A DNA stretch of 64,000 bases from Hyphomicrobium sp. (GTDB lineage: Bacteria > Pseudomonadota > Alphaproteobacteria > Rhizobiales > Hyphomicrobiaceae). The position numbers and the translations under genes were made by a program. Every line of letters begins with the position of its first letter. The first letter of the stretch is position 1. Shown in pieces: positions 17,793-26,724 of the stretch. The stretch spans positions 124,001-188,000 of the forward strand of contig JALHOF010000010.1 of assembly GCA_022843145.1 (NCBI GenBank). The letters run 5' to 3'. The notes under the pieces are model-generated. The model saw only the letters and a program-made list of their open reading frames with translations. It ran no database searches and was not told the origin of the DNA.

Positions 17793-19073
17793 ATGAAGAG
17801 ACATAGCCTTAGCGCATTGGTCGCGGCGGGCCTGCTGGCTGGCGGGCTTTCCACGACCAGCGCGTCCGCTGCAGATCTCGGCGGCAATTGCTGCGCCGAT
17901 CTCGAAGAGCGGGTCGCAGAACTCGAAGCCACCGTCGCCCGCAAGGGCAACCGCAAAGTCTCGCTCACGATTTCCGGTTGGGTCGGCGAGCAGATCATGT
18001 GGTGGGACTCGGGTGACGAGAGCAACACGTACGTGACCGGCCTCGGCACGACGCTGTCGTCGCACTTCAAGTTCTCCGGCGAAGCCCAGATCCGTCCGGG
18101 CCTGACCGCTGGTTACCTGATGCAGATCGAAGTCGGCACGGCCGATCCGCTGGCCGGCGTCGACCAGACCACGGACGAGGGTCTCGCCACGGTTCGTCCC
18201 TTCCAGTCGTACTGGTACATCAAGGACGACAAGCTCGGTAAGCTCTCTGTCGGTCAGCTCTCGCCGGCTTCGGACAACACGGCCATCCTGACGGACGGTT
18301 CGGGTTCGCTCGTTCCCGCCAACTGGGTGCTGTTCGACAACCAGAACTTCTTCCTGTCGCTCAACGGCGTCCGTACCGGCGCTCGTTGGGGTAACGTCGC
18401 TTCGTGCCAGGCCGCCAATGGCGCTGGCGTCGCTGGTGACTGCGGCGGCTTCGCTGCCCCGGGCAACTACATCCGCTACGACTCGCCGACGTTCGCTGGC
18501 TTCTCGATGTCGGCCGACTGGGGTGAGGACGATGCCTGGGACGTCGCAGCTCGTTATGCTGGCGAATTCAACGGCATCAAGGTCGCACTGGCTGCTTCGT
18601 ACTTCGAGCAGAACGACACCAACCCGATCAACGTCGGCGGCGTCTCCAGCAGCTACTGGCAGGTCGGTGGTTACGTTCAGCACGTTCCGACCGGCTTGTT
18701 CATGCACGCCGCATACGGCCAGGATGACACCGATGCTCTCGGCGTCGTCACCGGCGATGTGTACTACCTGAAGGCTGGTATCCGTCAGCGTTGGTCGGCT
18801 CTCGGCCACACCGTGCTGTACGCCGAGTACGGCAACCGCAATGACATGTTCAACGCGGCTGCACTCGGACCTGAGGTCGTCGGCAGCGAGCTGAAGCAGT
18901 GGGGCCTTGGTGTCGTCCAGGAGATCGATGCTGCAGCGATGTCGATCTGGCTGGCCTACCGCAACTTCGAAGCCGAGATTGATTGCACGGCTCCGAGCGC
19001 GATCTGCCTCGCACCGACCACCACGTTCGACGAAATGCACGTCGTGAAGTTCGGCGCGCTCATCAACTTCTAA
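17793..19073 (+). CDS. Outer-membrane porin (paralogue 2)
   Basis: 426 residues. It shares with porin 1 the signal peptide pattern, the ADLGGNCCADLEERVAELEA start, the GWVGEQIMWW strand, the GKLSVGQLSPASDNTAIL segment and the C-terminal aromatic end (VVKFGALINF). Divergence is concentrated in stretches likely to be surface loops, such as around residues 200-225 and 390-410, where this copy has an added pair of cysteines (CTAPSAICLAP). GGAGAAGG precedes the ATG. The two genes look like a tandem duplication that then diversified in its loops. Confidence 0.92.
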   Translation: MKRHSLSALVAAGLLAGGLSTTSASAADLGGNCCADLEERVAELEATVARKGNRKVSLTISGWVGEQIMWWDSGDESNTYVTGLGTTLSSHFKFSGEAQIRPGLTAGYLMQIEVGTADPLAGVDQTTDEGLATVRPFQSYWYIKDDKLGKLSVGQLSPASDNTAILTDGSGSLVPANWVLFDNQNFFLSLNGVRTGARWGNVASCQAANGAGVAGDCGGFAAPGNYIRYDSPTFAGFSMSADWGEDDAWDVAARYAGEFNGIKVALAASYFEQNDTNPINVGGVSSSYWQVGGYVQHVPTGLFMHAAYGQDDTDALGVVTGDVYYLKAGIRQRWSALGHTVLYAEYGNRNDMFNAAALGPEVVGSELKQWGLGVVQEIDAAAMSIWLAYRNFEAEIDCTAPSAICLAPTTTFDEMHVVKFGALINF

Positions 19074-19102
19074 TCGAAGTCGAGACGCCTGACTGAATAA
19101 GG

Positions 19103-19134
19103 AAGCCGCCCGGCAACGGGCGGCTTTCTTTTTT
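19103..19134 (+). terminator. Rho-independent terminator after porin 2
   Basis: AAGCCGCCC-GGCAA-CGGGCGGCTT, a perfect 9-10-bp stem, followed by TCTTTTTT. It stops transcription 30 bp after the porin stop codon. Confidence 0.9.
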
Positions 19135-19136
19135 AG

Positions 19137-19316
19137 TTGCGCCTTCAGGTGCCGACGTGGCACCCGGCGCGGAGTTGCGCCTTCAGGTGCCAGCCCGCGT
19201 CGGGGCGTGCGCCGGAGCGGGAACGAAACAATCACCCGGCGCGGGGTTGCGCCTTCAGGTGCCAGCCCGCGTCGGGGCGTGCGCCGGAGCGGGAAAGAAA
19301 CATTCACCCGGCGCGC
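19137..19316. repeat. 72-bp direct repeats plus a short copy
   Basis: Two full units begin at 19175 and 19247 (TTGCGCCTTCAGGTGCC..., period 72) and differ at only a few bases. A shorter unit at 19137-19174 has the same ends but lacks about 34 internal bases. Each unit can close a stem GCGCC/GGCGC with an inner GGTG/CACC (GGTGCC/GGCACC in the short copy). The left arm GCGCCTTCAGG parallels the GGCGCTTCGG arm of the 8-kb array. Confidence 0.85.
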
Positions 19317-19330
19317 GCGCCCCCCGTGCT

Positions 19331-19420
19331 GTCATCCCGGCACTTGTTGCCGGGATCCAGCTTCGAATATGCTCCCTTGCTTTCGGCGGCTTGGATCCCG
19401 GGGACAAGCCCCAGGATGAC
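19331..19420. repeat. 90-bp palindromic intergenic element
   Basis: The ends GTCATCCCGG and CCAGGATGAC are imperfect inverted copies, and each arm also contains GGATCC with CCCGG/CCGGG pairs (left arm hairpin CCCGG-CACTTGTTG-CCGGG). It has the look of dispersed alphaproteobacterial intergenic palindromes. It lies directly after the 72-bp repeats and 58 bp before the VWA gene. Confidence 0.75.
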
Positions 19421-19477
19421 AAGGTATTCGCTTGGCGGCCGGCTGGCGCACGTCGATGCCGCGATGGAACCTCGCTC

Positions 19478-20653
19478 ATGTTCTCGTCTCTCTTCTACGA
19501 GCTGAAGGCCGCCAAGGTGCCGGTGACCTTGAAGGAGTATCTCTTGCTGATCGAGGCCGTGGGCGCGGATCTCGCAGGGCGGCGCGTCGAGGATTTCTAT
19601 CATTTGGCGCGCGCGTGCCTGGTGAAGGACGAGCGCCACCTCGATACGTTCGATCAGGTGTTCGGGCACGTCTTCAAGGGCCTCGACCTGATGGCCGGGG
19701 CGGCTGAGGCGCAGATCCCGGAGGAATGGCTTAAAGCGGTTTCAGAGCTCTATCTGACCGACGAGGAGAAGGCATCGATCGCGGCGGCGGGCGGCTGGGA
19801 CAAGATCATGGAGGAGTTGCAGAAGCGGCTTGCCGAACAGGAAGGCCGGCATCAGGGCGGCAACAAGTGGATCGGGACAGGCGGGACGTCACCCTATGGC
19901 GCGTACGGCTATAATCCCGCCGGCATCCGCATTGGCCAGAAGGAAAGCCGTCACCGCCGCGCGATCAAGGTCTGGGACAAACGTGAGTTCAAGGATCTCG
20001 CCGACGACGTCGAGATCGGGACACGCAATTTCAAGGTCGCGCTGAGGAAGCTGCGGCGTCTGGCGCGCGACGGCCGGCCGGAGGAGCTCGATCTCGACGA
20101 GACGATCCGCGGCACGGCGCACAAGGGGTTTCTCGACATTCATTTGCGCGCCGAGCGGCGGAACGCGGTGAAGGTGCTGATGTTCCTCGACGTCGGCGGA
20201 TCGATGGACTGGCACATCCGCGAGGCGCAGGAGTTGTTTTCGGCGGCGCGGGCCGAGTTCAAGCATCTCGACTATTTCTACTTCCACAACTGCCTTTATG
20301 AGCACGTGTGGAAGGACAACGTCCGGCGGCGCACGGACCGCACGCCGACGTGGGACGTGCTGCACACCTATCCCGCCGACACCAAGGTCATCTTTATCGG
20401 CGACGCATCCATGAGCCCCTACGAGATCACGGTGCCAGGCGGCTCGGTCGAGCATATGAACCCCGAGCCGGGCGCGGACTGGCTGAAGCGCGTGACGGGG
20501 GTCTACGAGAAGAGCGTCTGGCTCAATCCGCTGCCGCACGATCACTGGGAGTGGACCACCTCGATCGGGATGGTCGAGCGGCTGATGGGGGGACGCATGT
20601 TTCCGCTCACGCTCGACGGGCTCGATCGTGCAATCCGGACGTTGATGCGGTAG
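19478..20653 (+). CDS. VWA domain-containing protein, CoxE-like
   Basis: 391 residues. The N-terminal half is helical (MFSSLFYELKAAKVPVTLKEY, a hallmark of the CoxE-like family). A VWA-like core begins at KVLMFLDVGGSMDWHI, whose DxGxS metal-site motif here reads DVGGSMD. FIGDASMSPYEI and the C-terminal WLNPLPHDHWEWTTSIGMVE follow. Such proteins partner MoxR ATPases to remodel or metallate client enzymes. The likely partner is the MoxR at 6812-7660, displaced by 12 kb. The start is the ATG giving the family-typical MFSSLFYEL; no strong SD is seen. Confidence 0.88.
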   Translation: MFSSLFYELKAAKVPVTLKEYLLLIEAVGADLAGRRVEDFYHLARACLVKDERHLDTFDQVFGHVFKGLDLMAGAAEAQIPEEWLKAVSELYLTDEEKASIAAAGGWDKIMEELQKRLAEQEGRHQGGNKWIGTGGTSPYGAYGYNPAGIRIGQKESRHRRAIKVWDKREFKDLADDVEIGTRNFKVALRKLRRLARDGRPEELDLDETIRGTAHKGFLDIHLRAERRNAVKVLMFLDVGGSMDWHIREAQELFSAARAEFKHLDYFYFHNCLYEHVWKDNVRRRTDRTPTWDVLHTYPADTKVIFIGDASMSPYEITVPGGSVEHMNPEPGADWLKRVTGVYEKSVWLNPLPHDHWEWTTSIGMVERLMGGRMFPLTLDGLDRAIRTLMR

Positions 20654-20667
20654 AGGAGCGCGCCGGC

Positions 20668-21276
20668 TTAAAGTGCGGCGGTCGCCGGTTCATGAGGGAG
20701 TTCGCCGCCGGTGTCGACTTCGAGTTCGTGCAGGATCGTGTCGCGCAGTGCTGCGAGCCGACGAACCGCGACGTCGAGCGCGTCGGCAAGCCGCAACGCG
20801 CGCTGCGACTCGACGGCCTGCTGGTGGCTCAGCGCGTAGATGGCGGCGGCGCTGCGGGCGATCGCGGCGCAGCCTTCGGGGTCGATGTCGCGCGCCTGCA
20901 GCGACCATGCCGCCTCGTGCATATCCTCGGCGGCCTTCAAGATTCCCGATACTGCCGACGGCGACGCGGGCCCCGCCTCATCGGCGGGACGATGAGTGGC
21001 CGCGGGCCGGGCCATCAACTCGTCGCGCGTGGTCGTCACGAACGCGGTCAAATCCTCGATTTCCGATTTGAGCTGCCCGAGCAGCGCCGGCGGCTGGCGG
21101 ATCGACGATTGCAGCCGGCCGATCGCTTCCTCCAGCATCGCACCGTCGAGTCGGCGGGCGCGGCGGCCATGCTCGGCGAGGAACCAGCGACCGCGCGCGG
21201 TTTCAAGCAACGCGCTCTCGATGGCGCGGTACTCTCTGTCGGTGTCGAAGGTGGCGGCGAAGGTCGACTGTTGCAT
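20668..21276 (-). CDS. Conserved hypothetical protein with ARGRWFLAEH motif
   Basis: 202 residues, soluble and mostly helical. The N-terminal TDREYRAIESALLETARGRW then FLAEHGRRARR is a pattern I associate with uncharacterised alphaproteobacterial proteins; no function is known to me. Helices after residue 60 could form a bundle. A disordered Ala/Pro segment around 95-115 splits the protein. It is tail-to-tail with the VWA gene (14 bp) and divergent from the MFS gene. The start at 21276 was chosen because upstream residues look non-coding. Confidence 0.65.
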   Translation of the reverse strand: MQQSTFAATFDTDREYRAIESALLETARGRWFLAEHGRRARRLDGAMLEEAIGRLQSSIRQPPALLGQLKSEIEDLTAFVTTTRDELMARPAATHRPADEAGPASPSAVSGILKAAEDMHEAAWSLQARDIDPEGCAAIARSAAAIYALSHQQAVESQRALRLADALDVAVRRLAALRDTILHELEVDTGGELPHEPATAAL

Positions 21277-21290
21277 GGGCTCGATCGGAG

Positions 21291-21299
21291 TTATCCACA
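21291..21299 (+). promoter_or_regulatory. Perfect DnaA-box consensus in a divergent promoter region
   Basis: TTATCCACA matches the strict DnaA box. It lies 14 bp from the start of the 20668 gene and 72 bp before the MFS start. Only one box is present, so a replication origin is not suggested; DnaA-linked control or chance are both possible. Confidence 0.35.
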
Positions 21300-21371
21300 G
21301 ACCGGAAAAAGCAATACGCGATTCGTCCGCTTCGGCGTGTCTACTTCTCGAAGCGAAGCGTAAGGCGGACA

Positions 21372-22685
21372 ATGACGATCAGCGAGCGTGACATCGAAGC
21401 TGCACAAACGGGACCGCATCCGGCCACGCGTCCGGATGCGGAGGCGCGAGCGTTCGGCGCGCGGGTCGGGTTCTTCTATGCCGCGCTGTTCTTGATCTAT
21501 GGGATCCATCTCCCCTACCTGCCGGTGTGGCTCGACTGGCGCGGGTTGACGGCGCAGCAGATCGGCCTCGTAACGGCCGCGCCGTTTTTCGTGCGACTGG
21601 TCGTTACGCCGGTGGTCGCCATCTATGCCGACCAATACGGCGCGCATCGCAGCTTCGTCATCGCGCTGGCGTGGTCGAGTCTCGCGGCTTCGGCGGCACT
21701 GGCGTTCGCGCCCGGCTTCTGGAGCATCCTGGCGGTCGCTGTGGCGCTGTCGCTGGCCATCACCACGATCATGCCGCTGGTCGAAACCGTGGCGGTATCG
21801 GGCGTGCGGAACGGCGGGCTCGACTACGGGCGGATGCGGCTGTGGGGCTCGGTGGCGTTCGTCGTCGCGACGTTTGCGGGCGGCGCGGTCATCGCGCGCG
21901 CGGGCGCGGGGTCGGGCGTGTGGATGATCGTCGCGGGCGCCGCGATGACCGCGCTGGCATCGCATCTCCTGCCGCATCCCCGCCTCGCGACCGGCGCGGT
22001 GAAAGGCCCCGCACGCATGCCGAGGCTCGACGAGGCGAAGCGCTTGCTGGTCTCGCCGGTGTTCCTGCTGTTCCTGCTCGCGGCCGGCGCGATCCAGGGC
22101 GCGCACGCCACGTTCTACACGTTCGGAGCGCTTAACTGGGGCAACCAGGGCATCTCGCCGACGATGATCGGCGTCTTGTGGACCATCGGCATCGTCGCGG
22201 AAATCGCGCTGTTCGCGTGGTCGGGTCTCGTCATGCAGCGCATGTGGGCGACAACCTTGCTGATCGCGGGCGGCATGGCCGCAGTTCTGCGGTGGGCAAT
22301 GATGACGTTCGAGCCGAGCCTTGTAGTCCTCATTCCGTTGCAGGTGTTGCACGGGGCGACCTACGGCGCGGCGCATCTCGGTGCCATCCATTTCCTCTCG
22401 CGCGCCATCCCCGACGCCACGGCGGGAACGGCACAGGCGCTCTATGCGACCGTGGCGGCGGGAATAGCGATGGGCGCGGCGACGCTGCTGAGCGGGCATC
22501 TCTACGCAACCTATGGCGGTGGCGGCGCCTATGCGGGCATGACGCTCGTCGCAGCGATAGGTCTTGCGGCGGCGGTCGCGGTGCGGCGGCTTTGGGACGG
22601 CGAACGGCTAGGAGGCGGCGAGCGAACCGCAGCAGCGGCGAGCGACCTCTCGAGCCGTGCGCGGCTATCCCCAGAGGAGGGGTGA
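21372..22685 (+). CDS. MFS transporter (PPP/MFS_1_like type)
   Basis: 437 residues with twelve predicted helices, beginning GFFYAALFLIYGIHLPYLPVWLDWRGLTAQQIGLV, the typical opening of the phenylpropionate permease-like MFS group. The inter-domain loop (about residues 210-225) is basic, and the second half has GNQGISPTMIGVLWTIGIVAE and HGATYGAAHLGAIHFL. It should move a small organic solute across the inner membrane with protons; the substrate is not predictable. Its 3' end overlaps the convergent epimerase gene by 21 bp. Confidence 0.85.
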   Translation: MTISERDIEAAQTGPHPATRPDAEARAFGARVGFFYAALFLIYGIHLPYLPVWLDWRGLTAQQIGLVTAAPFFVRLVVTPVVAIYADQYGAHRSFVIALAWSSLAASAALAFAPGFWSILAVAVALSLAITTIMPLVETVAVSGVRNGGLDYGRMRLWGSVAFVVATFAGGAVIARAGAGSGVWMIVAGAAMTALASHLLPHPRLATGAVKGPARMPRLDEAKRLLVSPVFLLFLLAAGAIQGAHATFYTFGALNWGNQGISPTMIGVLWTIGIVAEIALFAWSGLVMQRMWATTLLIAGGMAAVLRWAMMTFEPSLVVLIPLQVLHGATYGAAHLGAIHFLSRAIPDATAGTAQALYATVAAGIAMGAATLLSGHLYATYGGGGAYAGMTLVAAIGLAAAVAVRRLWDGERLGGGERTAAAASDLSSRARLSPEEG

Positions 22686-23660
22686 CGGCGGGGTGACGAT
22701 GCCGTCGCGGATTTCGATGCCGTGCGGACGATCGCGGGCCAGCAGCAACGGGCCGTCGAGATCGACCCAATCGGCGCCCTGCGCCAGGATCATCGCGGGC
22801 GCCATCGCCAGGGATGTCGCGACCATGCAGCCGGCCATGATGCGGAGTCCGCGCGCGCGGGCGGCGGCGGCCATCACCAGCGCTTCGGTCAAGCCGCCGG
22901 CCTTGTCGAGCTTGATGTTGACGGCGTCGTAGCGCCCGATGAGGCCGGCGAGATCGGCGGTCGTGTGCGCGCTCTCGTCGGCGCAAATGGGCACGGCGCG
23001 CTGGATGGTGGCGAGTGCCTCGTCGTCACCGGCGGGGAGCGGCTGTTCGACGAGCTCAAAGCCGGCGTCTCGCGCGGCGGCGAGGAGTGGCGCGAGCATG
23101 GCGGGCGTCCACGCCTCGTTGGCGTCGGCAACGAGGCGCGCGTCGGGACGCGCCGCACGCACCGCCGCCATGCGCGCGGCATCGCCCTCGCCTCCAAGCT
23201 TCAATTTCAGGAGCCGCAGGTGCGGAACGGAGCGTGCCTTCGCGGCCATGTCGGCCGGTGTGCCGAGGCTCAGCGTGAAGCAGGTTTCGACAGGCCGCAG
23301 AGCGGGAAAACCGGCAAGATCGCACGCGGCCCGCCCACTTTCTTTCGCCTCGAGATCCCACAGCGCGCAATCGAGCGCGTTGCGAGCGGCGCCAGCGGAA
23401 AGGATCGATGCGAGGCGCGTGCGGTCCGAGACCGGTTGTGCGTCCCGGATCGCGGCGAGCACGCTGTCGACGGTCTCGCCATAGCGGGCATAGGGAATCG
23501 CTTCGCCGCGTCCGCTGTGCTTGCCTCGCAAGACGGTTGCGACGACGACGTGCGCTTCTGTCTTGGTCCCGCGCGAGATCACGAACGGCTCGGCCAGCCG
23601 CCAGCGCTCGGCGGCGGCTTCGAGGCGAAGGTCGGATGCGGTAGGGACGCTGCCGGTCAT
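22665..23660 (-). CDS. Enolase-superfamily dipeptide/amino-acid epimerase (L-Ala-D/L-Glu epimerase or DgcA-like)
   Basis: 331 residues. The muconate-lactonising subgroup residues are visible: the LKLKLG KxK motif (K152, K154), metal ligands D179 (VADANEAW), E205 (LVEQPLP) and D228 (CADES), and the opposite base lysine at K250 (NIKLDKAGG). The enzyme would racemise the alpha carbon of a dipeptide or N-acyl-glutamate, tied to recycling of murein peptides. Rhizobial DgcA often sits with DgcN; none is seen here, so the substrate is open. The ATG at 23660 is chosen since residues further upstream are low complexity. Confidence 0.87.
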   Translation of the reverse strand: MTGSVPTASDLRLEAAAERWRLAEPFVISRGTKTEAHVVVATVLRGKHSGRGEAIPYARYGETVDSVLAAIRDAQPVSDRTRLASILSAGAARNALDCALWDLEAKESGRAACDLAGFPALRPVETCFTLSLGTPADMAAKARSVPHLRLLKLKLGGEGDAARMAAVRAARPDARLVADANEAWTPAMLAPLLAAARDAGFELVEQPLPAGDDEALATIQRAVPICADESAHTTADLAGLIGRYDAVNIKLDKAGGLTEALVMAAAARARGLRIMAGCMVATSLAMAPAMILAQGADWVDLDGPLLLARDRPHGIEIRDGIVTPPSPLLWG

Positions 23661-23706
23661 GAACGCGCGCCGCGGTTTGGCTCGAACGGAGGAAACGCCG
23701 CAAGCC

Positions 23707-26700
23707 TCAGACGAGACGTCCGCTGGCGTGAGCAAGGAAGAGGTAGACGCGGCCGGTCTCGGAGACGAGGTGTCCGTGAGCGAGGCGTCCGCTGGGGTCG
23801 CGGTTCTCGGAATCGCGCAGGATGCGCTCGAACTCACCCAAGTACCGCGCCACGGTCTGCTGCAGCTCCGGGTCGACCTTGTAGCGGCGGGTCAGCTCGT
23901 CGAACACCGTGCGGCCCTCGGCCGAGTAGATGCTGCGAACCATGATGCCGCGCTGGCCGGCGCGGAAGCGCGACCAGATCGCCGACGCGGTCGAACCGTC
24001 GATGGCCCGCGCCATGACATCGACGTTCAGAGTAAAGGCGCCCGACGCGCTGCCGGGTCCCGGATTTGCTGCCGGGGGCGGTGCCGCGTGGGCGCCGCCG
24101 TGCTCCTCGTCGAGCGAGGCGCGCGCGAGAAGATCGCCAAGCGACCAGCCTTCACGGGTTTCCATGCGCTGGCCGGCCGGCGGCGCTCCTGGAGGCGGGG
24201 GTGGCAACAGTCCAGCGGGACGATAGGGGTCTGGTCCGGGCGGCGGGCTCGAATGCAGCGGTGTGCGTGCGCGTCCCGAAAGTTCCTGCGCCAGAGTTTG
24301 CGAGAGCGATTGCGGGATGGCGCCGGGTGCGCCGCCGCCGTGCGCCGCGGGTGGCGACACGTCGCGAAGCTGAGCGTTGCGCGTGGTCAGGGTGGACAGC
24401 TGTTCAAGCGCCTTCAACTGGTCTTGAAGGGCGCGGCGCATGGCCTCGGCGCTGTCGCGCGTGGCGTTGGGCAATTGGTCGATCTGCTGGCGCAACCGCG
24501 CCTGCTCGGCCGCGAGTTCGGCGGCCGTGCGGGCGGCATGCTGGCGCATTTCCTCGGACGTTTCGTCGAAGCGGGTGGTCAGCGTTCCAAGTTGGCGGGT
24601 GACCTCACCGGAGACGTTGGAGAACCGGCGGCGCAGATCTTCGATGGCGCGCTCGCTCTCCGCGTCGGCCTCGGCTTTCATCTTGCCGAGATCTTCGAGC
24701 GCCAGACGCTTGCGGCTTTCCGTGCCCGAGCGCAGCTCGTCGGTCAGCGCACGCGCGCGCAGCTCGGCGTCCGACATCGTGCCCTCGATCGACACGGAAT
24801 AATCGTCGAGCACCTTGCCGAACTCGTTGGCCTTGCCGGACAAGCGGTCGAGCGTTTGCGTGAGGTCCTGGTGACGGCTCTGCAGCGTCTGGTCGATCTT
24901 GTAATTGGCCGTTTCGAGCGAGTTGGCCGCGCGCATGATGGTCTGGCCCTGGTTCTCGAACCGGGTCGTGACGTTGCTGATCTGGCTGAGGAGATTTTCG
25001 GACACGTTGCGAAGCATGTCGGACTGACCGGCGAGACCTTCGATTGCCTTGAGCGACTGGCGGGTGATGTTCTCGCTCGACCGGCGCACGGCCGTGATGC
25101 CGCGCAGCAGGCTCTCGTCGATGTCCGTCGTCTGCTTGCCGATCGTCTCGCTGAAGTTGCGTGCGTGCGAATCGAGCGCGGCGGTGAGCGCGTGCGCGCG
25201 TTCGGTGACGGCGCTGTCGATCGAGTGGACCGAGCGCGCCATCGTTTCGTCGATGAGCCGCAAACGGTTGTCGAAGGCGCCGTCGAGGGCGCGGGTCCGC
25301 TCGACGAGTTGCATGTCGAGCGCTTGAGCGCGGGTGGCGAGCGTCGTGTCCAGGGCGCGCGCATACTCCTCGAACACCGTCTCGAGCGATTCCGTGCGCG
25401 CCGAGAGTGCGGTGGCGAGCGCGCCGGTGTAGCCTTCCAGCAGCTGCTGCATCTGGTCGGTACGGTCGCCCAGCGCCGAGCCGAGTGCGGCGGTGTACTG
25501 TTCGAGGACTTCTTGCAGGTGCGTCGTTCGCTCGCCGAGCTGCCCTTCGAGGCGGCCGGTGGACCGGTCGATCGCGGTTTCGAGCGAGGTCAAATTCTCG
25601 CCCGCACCCTGGATGATATGGGCGAGCTTCAACTGCTGGTTCGAGAGCTTCTCGATGATCGCCGGGACTTCGGTGCCGAGCGCACGCAGTGTCTCGCCGA
25701 CATGGTCGCCGGTGCTGGCCAGCGCGTGCCGCTCGCCCGCCAGTTCCTGGATCAGGCTGCGGATCTTGCGCTCGTTGTCTTCGTAGGAACGTTCGAGCGC
25801 CGCGACCTCGTTGTGAACGAGCGCCTCGAGTTCACCCGCGCGGCCCAGCGCGCGGCTGACCGCGTCGTTCATGAACGAGACTTGCCGCCGGACGGCTTGC
25901 CCGAGCGAGGCGACCGACTGCTCGGCCATCTTGTCGGGTTCGGCGAGGCGAACCGCAACTTCGGTCATGGTCGACGAGCGCAGCCGCAGTTCTTCGGCCC
26001 GCCATGCCAAGAGCGCCAGGAACCACAGCACCGCGATCGGCACCACGATGGCAGCGAACACCAGGAACGTCGTCGGCCGCGCGAGCATCTCGACAAACCC
26101 GGCGCCCTTCGCCATTTCGGGCGAGAACTGCAGCCATACGAATGCGAGCCCGAACACGGCCCAGGCGACCGACGCCATCGCGGCGTAGCGGAACGGAGCC
26201 TGCGATGGCTTCTCGTTCAACGCATAGATAAGGCCGCCGATGGACGGCGCGTCGTCATTGGCGGCAATGCGATTGCGGACCGGACCCGCCGAGCGGCGGC
26301 GGGCGACACGGCGCATCTGGATGTCGTCGTCGCCGTCGTCCTCGTCGTCTCCCGCTTGGTGGGAGTCTTCGACGGGTGCTGCGGGTGGTGGTGGCGCCAT
26401 CGCCTGGATCGGACGCACGCCCTGCGGCGCGGCGGGCGGCCGCGTCGCGGAACGTATCATCGGCGGAGGTGGCGTAGCGGCAGGTTTCGCGGATGCACTC
26501 GCCACGCCGGGGGACGGCGGGGGTGGAGGCGGCGGCGCGGACTGCTGCGCGGGAAGCGGAATAAACTGGGGACCGGGCGGCGGCGGCGGCGGCAAGGCGT
26601 TGGCGCGGCTCGGGATCGGTGGCGGACCGCCGGCGGATTGCGGCGCGTCGACGGGCTCCGGGGGCGCTGGCTGCTGCCCTGCCCCGGTTTGCGCGTCGAT

Positions 26701-26724
26701 CTTCTTGTGCTGGTCCTGCGCCAT
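23707..26724 (-). CDS. Giant coiled-coil membrane protein, GPR/RgsE-like polarity factor candidate
   Basis: 1005 residues. Architecture: Pro-rich N-terminus (1-120), an acidic-then-basic patch (127-155), two membrane helices (about 181-199 and 218-240), then some 530 residues of almost continuous helix with repeated ERT/LD/ALG.R heptad-like units (GERTTHLQEVLEQYTAALG, GDRTDQMQQLLEGYTGALA). A Pro-rich spacer and a compact C-terminal domain (about 865-1005) containing YSAEGRTVFDELTRRYKVDP end it. This plan matches the growth-pole-ring/RgsE proteins that organise polar growth in Hyphomicrobiales, although those can be twice as long. That assignment is inference. It is divergent from an Hpt gene. 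Confidence 0.8.
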   Translation of the reverse strand: MAQDQHKKIDAQTGAGQQPAPPEPVDAPQSAGGPPPIPSRANALPPPPPPGPQFIPLPAQQSAPPPPPPPSPGVASASAKPAATPPPPMIRSATRPPAAPQGVRPIQAMAPPPPAAPVEDSHQAGDDEDDGDDDIQMRRVARRRSAGPVRNRIAANDDAPSIGGLIYALNEKPSQAPFRYAAMASVAWAVFGLAFVWLQFSPEMAKGAGFVEMLARPTTFLVFAAIVVPIAVLWFLALLAWRAEELRLRSSTMTEVAVRLAEPDKMAEQSVASLGQAVRRQVSFMNDAVSRALGRAGELEALVHNEVAALERSYEDNERKIRSLIQELAGERHALASTGDHVGETLRALGTEVPAIIEKLSNQQLKLAHIIQGAGENLTSLETAIDRSTGRLEGQLGERTTHLQEVLEQYTAALGSALGDRTDQMQQLLEGYTGALATALSARTESLETVFEEYARALDTTLATRAQALDMQLVERTRALDGAFDNRLRLIDETMARSVHSIDSAVTERAHALTAALDSHARNFSETIGKQTTDIDESLLRGITAVRRSSENITRQSLKAIEGLAGQSDMLRNVSENLLSQISNVTTRFENQGQTIMRAANSLETANYKIDQTLQSRHQDLTQTLDRLSGKANEFGKVLDDYSVSIEGTMSDAELRARALTDELRSGTESRKRLALEDLGKMKAEADAESERAIEDLRRRFSNVSGEVTRQLGTLTTRFDETSEEMRQHAARTAAELAAEQARLRQQIDQLPNATRDSAEAMRRALQDQLKALEQLSTLTTRNAQLRDVSPPAAHGGGAPGAIPQSLSQTLAQELSGRARTPLHSSPPPGPDPYRPAGLLPPPPPGAPPAGQRMETREGWSLGDLLARASLDEEHGGAHAAPPPAANPGPGSASGAFTLNVDVMARAIDGSTASAIWSRFRAGQRGIMVRSIYSAEGRTVFDELTRRYKVDPELQQTVARYLGEFERILRDSENRDPSGRLAHGHLVSETGRVYLFLAHASGRLV

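Noticed and set aside
21291-21299. Replication origin
   Set aside because: Only one perfect DnaA box; no AT-rich unwinding region or cluster of boxes, and no dnaA or hemE nearby.
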